DNA of 11,268 bases from NCBI GenBank assembly GCA_020630455.1, contig JAHDBK010000071.1, positions 1 to 11,268 on the forward strand. The letters run 5' to 3'. Below are positions 1 to 6,687 of the stretch, one piece after another. The translations under genes were made by a program, and so were the position numbers. Below the pieces are notes generated by a model. That model ran no database searches and had not been told where the DNA came from. It worked only from the letters and a program-made list of their open reading frames with translations. Source of the DNA: Saprospiraceae bacterium (GTDB taxonomy: Bacteria; Bacteroidota; Bacteroidia; Chitinophagales; Saprospiraceae). Numbering within the stretch: the first letter of the stretch is position 1; the number at the start of each line of letters is the position of its first letter.

Positions 1-67
1 CAATTTAATTTATATAAATTTTAAGTTAATTCTTAAATTTTAATATAAACTTCCCCCTTTAATTGCG

Positions 68-75
68 TAATTTTG
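68..75 (+). promoter_or_regulatory. Bacteroidota -7 promoter element (TAATTTTG)
   Basis: TAATTTTG fits the TAnnTTTG -7 consensus of the Bacteroidota primary sigma factor and lies 32 bp before the ATG at 108, leaving a short A-rich leader. No TTG-type -33 element is visible at the usual spacing, so the call rests on the -7 box and its position. Confidence 0.5.
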
Positions 76-107
76 TATTATTAAAAATAACAACATTAAT
101 TAAAACA

Positions 108-3100
108 ATGACTACACTGAATCGCTTTTTTTTAACTACCCTCCTTTTTATAATTAGTATTAACATCCAAGCTCAAAATCACTTTGTAGAAGATTTTGAA
201 GATTGTACGAGTAACTGTGCAAGTTCTTATTATACCTCTTTCACCCTAGTCGAAAGTGGTTCTTGGACAGCTCTTAGTGCTGGGAATTTCACTCTAGGCC
301 CTATCTTCAATAGTGGCTCTAAGGCATTAACTATAAATGACGATACCAATGGAGCCCATGCCACAACTGCTTCCTTAAATACAGTTGGTACTGTTTCATT
401 TTATTATCATTGTAGAAGTGGAGCCGCAGGAAATCAATTTCAATTACAGAAATCCGTTAGTGGCGGTGCTTTTACGACTATCAATACACATACCTATGGA
501 GATGCCCCTTCTTCATATAATTTCTATTCATTCGATGTAAATGATGGAAATTCAGATGTAAAAATTAGAATCTTAAATGATAATCAATCAGGACATCTAT
601 TGATTGATGATATGACCATTAGCCAATTTACATCATCTCCACCTGTTATCAATTCATCATTAAGTGATAATGCAACTTGTAATACTGCTTATTCTTATTT
701 CATTACAGCTAGTAATTCTCCTACTTCATATAATGCAAGTGGTTTACCTAGTGGATTAAGTATTAATACAAGTACTGGTGAAATATCAGGTACACCTAGT
801 GTTACAGGTACTTTTAATATTAATATTTCAGCTACAAATGGAGCAGGAACAGATAATGAAACATTAGTTTTAAACATTGCATCATCTACTCCTACGGTTA
901 GTTTCCAAGTAAATGGAGCTACTGTTTCAGAAAACGGAGTCAGTTATACCATTCAAGTAGATGGAAGTGACTGTAGTGGTACAGCTAATTATTCGGTTGA
1001 CATCAGTGTAAGCGGAGGAACAGCTCCTCCTAGTGATTATAGTTTTACCTCCCCAACTACTTTATCTTTTACAGGAACTGAAACGCAAACGGCTATAGTC
1101 ACTATAAATGATAATGCACTTATAGATGGTAATAGAACATTATCTTTTTCATTAGGAAATACTTCTGGTTGTATCTTAGGAGGAACAAGTAGTTTTAATC
1201 TAATAATTGAAGACGATGAGGTTCCACCTTTTACTTATTTGAGTGGAGATTGGAGAACCAAAGTAGCTACTGGATTAAGTTTTAATGGCACTGCAAATTG
1301 GGAAAGTTTTGATGGTTCTACATGGACAGCGGAATCTTTAGCCCCTCAAAATTGTGCTTGTAGTCCTGGAAGAATTATTATTGAACATGAAACAAATGGA
1401 GGAGGAAGTAGTACGAATACTTATAATTCTGACTTTATTATCAAAAGTGGCGGTATCTTAAATATTGTTGACGACAATGGTTCTCCAGTTAATTTTATCG
1501 CAAGTGGTAAATTTATTACAGTACTTGATGGAGGACTATTAAATATTTCTGGTGATATTCAAATTCCTTCTGGAGCTTCCTTAATTGTTGAAAGTGGAGG
1601 AAAAATATCTATCAATCAAAACACCGTTAGTTTAAACCATCCAATCTATGGAGGAACAGAAGATTTTCAAGAGGGAAGTATTTTTGAAATCTTAGAATAT
1701 GATTGGACTTCGTCCAATTTAAATAGAAGATTATTAGACTTGAATGCTACTTATACTATTTCTCAAAATACAAGTGGGCAAGGTTATTATTTTGGGAATG
1801 TAATAATTGATGTCAATCCTACTAATAACTTCACTTTGTTTGGAGGAAATACTAGCGTTAATATTATTCAAAACGATTTAACTGTTTCTAATGCTTCAGC
1901 TACACAGCCCATTTTAGTCAGTGGAAATGCCAATGGACCAGAAATCACTTTTGGAGGGAATATCAATATCAACTCTGGTGTTTTTTCATTTGGTACTCAA
2001 TTTGGAGGGGGCTCAAGTACTCAGACTATTCATGTCAAAGGAAATTTAAATACCAATGGTACGGTTTCACTAAGAGAATTGAACTCTGGAACAAGTGTAA
2101 GTACGGTTGTAAATGTTGAAGGAAATATAGATGTTCTTGGTGGAACATTTCAAACAGCAGATGATACTTCATTAAATGGTAGTGCTACTTTAGTATTCTC
2201 GGGATCTAATGCTCAAACCTTTACGAATAATGGCACTTGTGATTTACACTTAGTTCATTTTAATAAAAGTGCTGAAAACCTAAGCCTTAATAGTGATTTA
2301 CAAGTAAAAACAGCCTTGAATATGATTGCAGGAAACTGCATTACTCATTCTAATATGCTCATTTTAGGAGAAACGACTGCTAATCCAGGTACTTTAATGC
2401 ATAGTGATGGATTTGTAGTAGGCATTATGAGACGATATTTTAATACAACAACAACCTCTGGTATAGCAACTGCTTTATTCCCAATAGGAACTCCAAGCAA
2501 TCAAAATCGTTTTGCATTTATAGAATATGGCGTAGCTCCATCTGTTGGTGGACATCTTACTACTCAATTTATTTATACTCCAATGGGGATACAAGGTCTG
2601 ACCATTCCTATGGCTAATTGTGGTGGATGTGGTTTTGATGTAGAAGAAACCAGTGAGCAAGGCTATTGGCAAATTGATAATAATGGAATTTCAGGTGGTT
2701 CTTATGAAAGTACCCTACACGGAGAAGGACTAGGAGGAATTACTGATTTAAATTTATTAACTATTGTTAAAAGACCTGTACCAGCAAATGACTGGACGGC
2801 TCCAGGCAATCACCTCGCTACAACAGGGACAATTGCTCACCCTATATTATCAAGAGATGGTTTATCTACATTCTCTGATTTTGGATTCGGTGGAGGCATT
2901 CCTAACCCACTTCCTGTAGAATTATTATACTTCACAGCAAAACCTTTAAATAATAAAGAAATTTCTTTATACTGGGCTACAGAAACAGAAATCAATAATA
3001 GTCATTTTGAAATTCAAAAAAGTAAAGATGGAAGGAATTTTGAAACGATAGGAACGGTAAAAGGTCAAGGAAATATTATTGAAACTACAGAATATAACTT

Positions 3101-3434
3101 TATAGATAATCAAGCTTTTCCAGGAATTTCTTATTATAGACTTCTTCAAGTTGATTTTGATGATACTAAAGATTATAGTGACATAATTAGTGTTGAATTA
3201 GCATCCCAAGAAATACAAGTCTTTCCAACTATTTTTAATAATGAAATTCATATTATTGGTATTCATAATAATGAAAAAGCAATTATTTATTCAATAGATG
3301 GAAAACAAATTCAGTCTTTTAATAATTTAGAAAACACCTTATCATTAAACCATTTGCCCAAAGGAAAATATGTTTTAAATCTACTCGATATTAATAATCA
3401 ATTATTAAAATCTTTTAAGATTATTAAAAAATAA
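108..3434 (+). CDS. Secreted multidomain beta-sandwich protein with T9SS type A sorting domain
   Basis: This is a 1108-residue exported protein, probably displayed on or released from the cell surface by the type IX secretion system. The ATG at 108 is preferred over a TTG at 63 because the TTG start would overlap the -7 box and put extra residues before the signal peptide (hydrophobic residues about 7-20, then QAQ). Visible parts in order: a jelly-roll or MAM-like lectin fold (about 25-174, ending in LLIDDM); a putative Ig or cadherin-like domain of the He_PIG type (about 178-258, with GLPSGLSIN and TGEISGTP); a Calx-beta-like domain (about 262-370, with IDGNRTLSFSLG); a long Gly/Ser/Asn-rich beta-repeat region (about 376-930); the LPVELLYFTAK segment common near the C-termini of Bacteroidota surface proteins (about 934-1030); and a type A sorting domain (about 1035-1108, with VFPTIFNNEIHI, DGK and LPKGKY). 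No catalytic motif is recognised, so adhesin or matrix roles are inference. A hairpin follows it. Confidence 0.88.
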   Translation: MTTLNRFFLTTLLFIISINIQAQNHFVEDFEDCTSNCASSYYTSFTLVESGSWTALSAGNFTLGPIFNSGSKALTINDDTNGAHATTASLNTVGTVSFYYHCRSGAAGNQFQLQKSVSGGAFTTINTHTYGDAPSSYNFYSFDVNDGNSDVKIRILNDNQSGHLLIDDMTISQFTSSPPVINSSLSDNATCNTAYSYFITASNSPTSYNASGLPSGLSINTSTGEISGTPSVTGTFNINISATNGAGTDNETLVLNIASSTPTVSFQVNGATVSENGVSYTIQVDGSDCSGTANYSVDISVSGGTAPPSDYSFTSPTTLSFTGTETQTAIVTINDNALIDGNRTLSFSLGNTSGCILGGTSSFNLIIEDDEVPPFTYLSGDWRTKVATGLSFNGTANWESFDGSTWTAESLAPQNCACSPGRIIIEHETNGGGSSTNTYNSDFIIKSGGILNIVDDNGSPVNFIASGKFITVLDGGLLNISGDIQIPSGASLIVESGGKISINQNTVSLNHPIYGGTEDFQEGSIFEILEYDWTSSNLNRRLLDLNATYTISQNTSGQGYYFGNVIIDVNPTNNFTLFGGNTSVNIIQNDLTVSNASATQPILVSGNANGPEITFGGNININSGVFSFGTQFGGGSSTQTIHVKGNLNTNGTVSLRELNSGTSVSTVVNVEGNIDVLGGTFQTADDTSLNGSATLVFSGSNAQTFTNNGTCDLHLVHFNKSAENLSLNSDLQVKTALNMIAGNCITHSNMLILGETTANPGTLMHSDGFVVGIMRRYFNTTTTSGIATALFPIGTPSNQNRFAFIEYGVAPSVGGHLTTQFIYTPMGIQGLTIPMANCGGCGFDVEETSEQGYWQIDNNGISGGSYESTLHGEGLGGITDLNLLTIVKRPVPANDWTAPGNHLATTGTIAHPILSRDGLSTFSDFGFGGGIPNPLPVELLYFTAKPLNNKEISLYWATETEINNSHFEIQKSKDGRNFETIGTVKGQGNIIETTEYNFIDNQAFPGISYYRLLQVDFDDTKDYSDIISVELASQEIQVFPTIFNNEIHIIGIHNNEKAIIYSIDGKQIQSFNNLENTLSLNHLPKGKYVLNLLDINNQLLKSFKIIKK

Positions 3435-3438
3435 AAAT

Positions 3439-3476
3439 AATAGCAAAGATAAAGAATACTCTTTATCTTTGCTATT
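3439..3476 (+). terminator. Perfect 17-bp hairpin between the surface protein and beta-helix genes
   Basis: The arms 3439-3455 and 3460-3476 are exact reverse complements around a 4-nt loop (ATAC), starting 5 bp after the stop of the upstream gene. The position fits a transcription terminator. The tail after the right arm (TAAAATAT) is not a clean T-run, so intrinsic termination is probable rather than certain. The right arm also contains a TAnnTTTG match for the next gene. Confidence 0.6.
3464..3471 (+). promoter_or_regulatory. Possible -7 element (TATCTTTG) embedded in the hairpin
   Basis: TATCTTTG matches TAnnTTTG exactly and ends 16 bp before the ATG at 3488, which would give a leader of only about 10 nt. 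It lies wholly in the right arm of the preceding hairpin, and the same motif appears reversed in the left arm by symmetry. No -33 TTG is seen. It may be a real overlapping promoter or a by-product of the stem sequence. Confidence 0.3.
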
Positions 3477-3487
3477 TAAAATATAAC

Positions 3488-5542
3488 ATGAAGCACATAA
3501 ACATTCTTCTAATTTGTATTATATTTTCATATAGTACATCTGCTCAAAATAGTTTTTATATTGACATAAATGGAAATAACAACAATAAAGGTACTATAGA
3601 ATCTTCTCTCTTAGATATTAATAATACAATTAAAAAAATAAGAAAAGAAAGAAAAAAAGGGAACAAAGAACACTTTACTATTTATCTGAGAGAAGGAGAA
3701 TACATTATTGATGAAACGATACAATTCGAAAAAGAAGATAGTTTAATTACCTTGAGTGCTTATCCTAATGAAGAAGTCAAAATATCTGGAGCTAAACATA
3801 TCCCAAAAAACAAAATAAAATCGGTAATAAACAGCCCTTTTGAACATTTATTCGATACCAATAAGCAACAATTTATTCACTATTTTGAACTAGACCAAAA
3901 TACTAATCTTGAAAATATTGGATTCGGCAAAAAAATGCAACTGGCTTGGAATCAACTCATCATAAATGATACTTTAGCTCAAATTGCTCAATACCCTAAC
4001 CATTCGATGATTTTAATTGACTCCGTATTTCTATTCAATAAAGTAAAAGAACAATATGAATGGACAATAATTGACAAGCTACCTAGTAATCAAATGGATA
4101 ATGCGTTTGTAGAAGGTTGTTTTAATAAAGGTTGGTCAATAGAAACAGTACCCGTTCATCAATATGATGATAAAATGAAAAAACTTACTATTCATTCAAA
4201 ACTAACTTATGGGGCAGCAAACGGAAAACCTTGGCAACGTTTTAGGATTTTAAATACCACTTGGGCATTAGATGAAAATTTTGAATATATCATTTATAAA
4301 CAAGGAGATAAAAGTATTTTGTTTTTTTATTATAATCATTCTTTTAATAATATAAAAATTAATAATTCAGATAATATTCTGTGTCAATTAGATGGGTCTT
4401 CAAATATTAAAATCAAGGATATCCATTTTTCAAATACACGAAATATAGGTATCCATTTATTCAATACTCAAAATTGCACTATTGATAATTGTCAAATATA
4501 TCAAATAGGAAATATAGGAGTATTTTTTGGTAGTGGTTCGGCAAATAAACACCATCACCTTTTTGAAGAAAAATACCTTTCTGAAGACATTGATATCCAA
4601 ACTAAAGGAGGTTTTAATAATATTATTAAAAACTGTGAAATATATGATATAGGAGCTACAGGAATTGTACTAAGTGGAGGTTATAGAAAATCACTAAATG
4701 AAGGAAATAATATGGTTGAAAATTGTCACATTCACCATATTACTAAAATTAACAAAGGATATCAAGGAGCTATAAACATTCTTGGAGTAGGCAACAAAAT
4801 AAGACATTGTAAGATTCACGATGCAAATATGATGGCCATTTATATAAAAGGGAATAATCATTTGTTAGAATACAATAATATTTACCAAACATGCCTAATG
4901 GTACATGATATGGGAAGCATTTACCAAGGAAGAAACCCTAGTGCAAGAGGTACTATAATAAGATATAACTATATACATCACATCCCAAACCATTTTGAAA
5001 CAGTAGGAATTTATTTAGATGATGCTATTTCTGATATTACTATTAATGGTAACATTTTATTAGACGCTGGTAGAATAGCTGTTTTTATTGGAGGAGGTAG
5101 TGACAATCATTTATTTAATAATTTAATAATACATGGCAATTGTGGTATTTTTATAGATAATCGTTTAGAAAATTGGTTTTCTTCACTTTTAGATGATGGA
5201 GGTGTATTCCACCAAAAACTCAATGAAGTCAATTATCAAAGTGATATATATACTAAAACCTACCCTTCATTAAAAAACTTTTGGGAAAACCATCCCGAAA
5301 AACCAAAGAATAATCTTATTGAAAAAAATATTTTTTGTGATTTAAAGCTGTTATTTGGAAAAGGAAAAGAATTTATAATTCTAGAAAACAATCGATTTGT
5401 ATCTAATTTCCCTTATTCTTGGACAGAAAAAATGGGAGATAATCAATTCATTCCAATTGATACTTGGTTACCACTTCCTGATAGTTGGGAAAACATCCCT
5501 ATTCATAAAATAGGAATACAAAAAACGACTGCAAACAAATAA
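3488..5542 (+). CDS. Exported right-handed parallel beta-helix protein, GH141-like
   Basis: This 684-residue protein begins with a signal peptide (about 1-19, ending STSA before QNSF) that has no lipobox Cys. The mature N-terminus follows the usual opening of this family: FYIDINGN, a short helical stretch (about 42-60), YLREGEYIIDETIQF (about 66-80) and YPNEEVKISGAKHI (about 92-105). From about 300 to 560 there are repeated short beta-strand rungs rich in Asn, Ile and Gly, such as IKDIHFSNTRNIGIHLF. The segments MGSIYQGRN (475-483), RGTIIRYNYIHHI (487-499), GIYLDDA (507-513) and VFIGGGSDNHLFNN (532-545) are characteristic of GH141-type and related beta-helix glycosidases, which in characterised members cleave fucose- or xylose-containing polysaccharides. 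The substrate here cannot be read. D474, D511 and D512 are candidate acidic active-site residues, by inference only. There is no T9SS sorting domain, so a periplasmic location is likely. No SusC/SusD genes lie beside it. A polysaccharide lyase or non-enzymatic beta-helix protein is the alternative. Confidence 0.8.
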   Translation: MKHINILLICIIFSYSTSAQNSFYIDINGNNNNKGTIESSLLDINNTIKKIRKERKKGNKEHFTIYLREGEYIIDETIQFEKEDSLITLSAYPNEEVKISGAKHIPKNKIKSVINSPFEHLFDTNKQQFIHYFELDQNTNLENIGFGKKMQLAWNQLIINDTLAQIAQYPNHSMILIDSVFLFNKVKEQYEWTIIDKLPSNQMDNAFVEGCFNKGWSIETVPVHQYDDKMKKLTIHSKLTYGAANGKPWQRFRILNTTWALDENFEYIIYKQGDKSILFFYYNHSFNNIKINNSDNILCQLDGSSNIKIKDIHFSNTRNIGIHLFNTQNCTIDNCQIYQIGNIGVFFGSGSANKHHHLFEEKYLSEDIDIQTKGGFNNIIKNCEIYDIGATGIVLSGGYRKSLNEGNNMVENCHIHHITKINKGYQGAINILGVGNKIRHCKIHDANMMAIYIKGNNHLLEYNNIYQTCLMVHDMGSIYQGRNPSARGTIIRYNYIHHIPNHFETVGIYLDDAISDITINGNILLDAGRIAVFIGGGSDNHLFNNLIIHGNCGIFIDNRLENWFSSLLDDGGVFHQKLNEVNYQSDIYTKTYPSLKNFWENHPEKPKNNLIEKNIFCDLKLLFGKGKEFIILENNRFVSNFPYSWTEKMGDNQFIPIDTWLPLPDSWENIPIHKIGIQKTTANK

Positions 5543-5558
5543 ATGCTTACAGTCGTTT
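5523..5558. terminator. Possible terminator between convergent genes
   Basis: AAACGACTG (5523-5531) and CAGTCGTTT (5550-5558) form a perfect 9-bp stem with an 18-nt loop. The left arm covers the last codons of the beta-helix gene, and the loop includes its stop. It lies between two convergent genes and could stop transcription from the left. The T-run is short. Two weaker AT-only dyads follow, at 5564-5583 and 5599-5612; the latter (AAGTATTAATACTT) touches the sigma gene stop. Confidence 0.45.
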
Positions 5559-5611
5559 CCATTAATTTTATAAGAATAAAATTGTGATAATTTTTCAGAA
5601 GTATTAATACT

Positions 5612-6112
5612 TTATTTGATATTCACTTCAATCATTTCTTTTAATTTCTTACGAGCAAAATGAATCCTACTTTTAATAGTTCCCAAAGGCAAGCCTAATT
5701 CATCTGCAATCTCATCATATTTATAGCCTTCATAACGCATCATAAAAGGAACTTTGAAATCATCAGACAATGAATTAACCAATTTCATCATTTCCTCAAA
5801 TGCCATTTTTGATTCTCCAGCATTAGAAATGCCCGTTTGATTAGTATTTAAATAATAATTATTATCCGTACTATCTACTAATAGATTTCTCCTCTTTTTC
5901 TTTCTATAATTATTAATAAATATATTACGCATAATCGTATAACTCCAGGCTTTAAAATTAGTACCTACGTTATACTTATCGCTATTATTAATTATTTTGT
6001 ATGATGTTTCTTGGAACAAATCAGCAGCGTCATCAACGTTCTTCGTTAACGAGTTAGCAAATGCTTCTAAAGCACTTCTTGACTCAATTAATTGCTTACT
6101 TATGTCAATCAT
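5612..6112 (-). CDS. ECF-type RNA polymerase sigma factor
   Basis: A 166-residue sigma-70 family protein of the extracytoplasmic-function (ECF) class, which directs RNA polymerase to a limited set of promoters. Region 2 spans about 10-75 and holds DDAADLFQETSYKI (27-40) and FKAWSYTIMRNIFINNYRK (53-71), the core-binding and -10 recognition segments. Region 4 spans about 105-160, with LSDDFKVPFMMRYEGYKYDE (115-134) and the helix-turn-helix IADELGLPLGTIKSRIHFAR (135-154) that reads the -35 region. The linker (about 76-104) is Asn-rich. The length is normal for ECF factors lacking regions 1 and 3. Neither neighbour is an anti-sigma factor or a FecR-like protein, so control is likely transcriptional or through a distant partner. 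Its upstream side is the 575-bp divergent region shared with the amidohydrolase operon. Family assignment is firm; the regulon is unknown. Confidence 0.93.
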   Translation of the reverse strand: MIDISKQLIESRSALEAFANSLTKNVDDAADLFQETSYKIINNSDKYNVGTNFKAWSYTIMRNIFINNYRKKKRRNLLVDSTDNNYYLNTNQTGISNAGESKMAFEEMMKLVNSLSDDFKVPFMMRYEGYKYDEIADELGLPLGTIKSRIHFARKKLKEMIEVNIK

Positions 6113-6179
6113 AATAGTTAAATTTATCGGTGTTAAAAAATGTTGATTTTTTCTTATTTTTAATTAGTCTAAATAAAAA

Positions 6180-6187
6180 CAAATATA
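6180..6187 (-). promoter_or_regulatory. Possible -7 element (TATATTTG) for the sigma factor gene
   Basis: On the minus strand, 6187 down to 6180 reads TATATTTG, an exact TAnnTTTG match 67 bp before the sigma gene ATG (6112). This implies a leader of about 60 nt. There is no matching -33 TTG at normal spacing. The surroundings are very AT-rich, so a chance match is possible. Confidence 0.35.
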
Positions 6188-6277
6188 TAATATTTAACGC
6201 AAAAAGTAAAGTCTTATTACAAAAAACATTAAAAATTTAATTCTATCTGCAACTATTCTTACTTATTATTTTCATTT

Positions 6278-6295
6278 TAGATGTATATACAACTA
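6278..6295. promoter_or_regulatory. Operator-like palindrome, copy 1
   Basis: TAGATGTATATACAACTA is an 18-bp dyad with one mismatched pair. It differs at one base from the perfect palindrome TAGTTGTATATACAACTA. The size and symmetry suit a dimeric helix-turn-helix regulator (MarR- or TetR-like size), but no such gene lies in the window. A degenerate relative (14 of 18 bases) sits at 6238-6255, 40 bp upstream. Confidence 0.45.
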
Positions 6296-6422
6296 TTTGT
6301 CAAATAACGTACCCAAACTAAAATGAAGACTTTTCGTCACTTTTATATTAAATTATTAGACACTTTGTCATAATTACTTGATAAATTGATAAAAAACCTG
6401 ACTCTTTTTAGTTTTTTATGAA

Positions 6423-6513
6423 TTTTCAATAATTTCTGTAAAGATAATAACAAGTAGTTATATATACAACTATTTTGGAATAAATTTTCAAAATTTAAAG
6501 AAATTATTGAAAA
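6423..6513. repeat. 15-bp inverted repeat flanking operator copy 2
   Basis: TTTTCAATAATTTCT (6423-6437) and AGAAATTATTGAAAA (6499-6513) are exact reverse complements separated by 61 bp. The interval contains the second palindrome (6455-6472) and a 17-bp AT palindrome (6481-6497). The arms are AT-rich, so chance is possible, but the nesting is unusual. Confidence 0.5.
6455..6472. promoter_or_regulatory. Operator-like palindrome, copy 2
   Basis: TAGTTATATATACAACTA is an 18-bp dyad with one mismatched pair and, like copy 1, is one base from TAGTTGTATATACAACTA. The two copies share an exact 15-base run (6284-6298 and 6461-6475) and lie 177 bp apart. It is about 180 bp before the proposed -7 box of the amidohydrolase operon and lies between the arms of an inverted repeat. 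Confidence 0.45.
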
Positions 6514-6648
6514 AATTGAAAGTTTAATTAAGCAGGAATTGGTTTTTTGAAATAGATTTTATCAAGTTTTAATGAATATTGCCTAATAGAATAGTCTATT
6601 TTTCAATCAGAAAGTTGCTTAATAAGTAAAATATCAAATGATTTTTAA

Positions 6649-6656
6649 TATTTTTG
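6649..6656 (+). promoter_or_regulatory. -7 promoter element (TATTTTTG) of the amidohydrolase operon
   Basis: TATTTTTG matches TAnnTTTG and ends 31 bp before the ATG at 6688, almost the same spacing as for the first gene of the window (32 bp). A leader of about 25 nt would result. There is no -33 TTG at 19-20 bp upstream, which could mean activator dependence; that is inference. Confidence 0.5.
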
Positions 6657-6687
6657 TAACATTATATAAATCAATAATATCTACCTT

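Larger units (their letters stand above)
6113..6687. other. 575-bp divergent intergenic control region, no gene seen
   Basis: This stretch separates the divergent sigma factor and amidohydrolase genes. It is strongly AT-rich and both strands are full of stops; the best small frame is a 16-codon ATG frame at 6322-6372 with no support. It holds one -7-like element for each direction, two related palindromes, a weaker third copy near 6238-6255, a 15-bp inverted repeat and a 17-bp AT palindrome (6481-6497). A small non-coding RNA cannot be excluded, but no terminator-like hairpin marks one. Confidence 0.6.

Noticed and set aside
63..107. Upstream TTG start extending the first gene by 15 codons
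   Set aside because: It would overlap the -7 promoter box and place extra residues before a normal signal peptide; the ATG at 108 fits better.
695..877. Minus-strand open frame inside the first gene, and similar ones at 2475-2672, 2967-3149, 6964-7167, 7593-7853, 8500-8706 and 9118-9306
   Set aside because: All lie opposite well-supported genes, are short and show no domain, start context or promoter; they are antisense shadows.
6322..6372. 16-codon ATG frame (MKTFRHFYIKLL...) in the divergent region
   Set aside because: Very short, no -7 box or other support; expected by chance in 575 bp.
6391..6417. AAAAAAC / GTTTTTT potential hairpin
   Set aside because: Seven pairs, nearly all A-T, with a 13-nt loop and no transcript to terminate.
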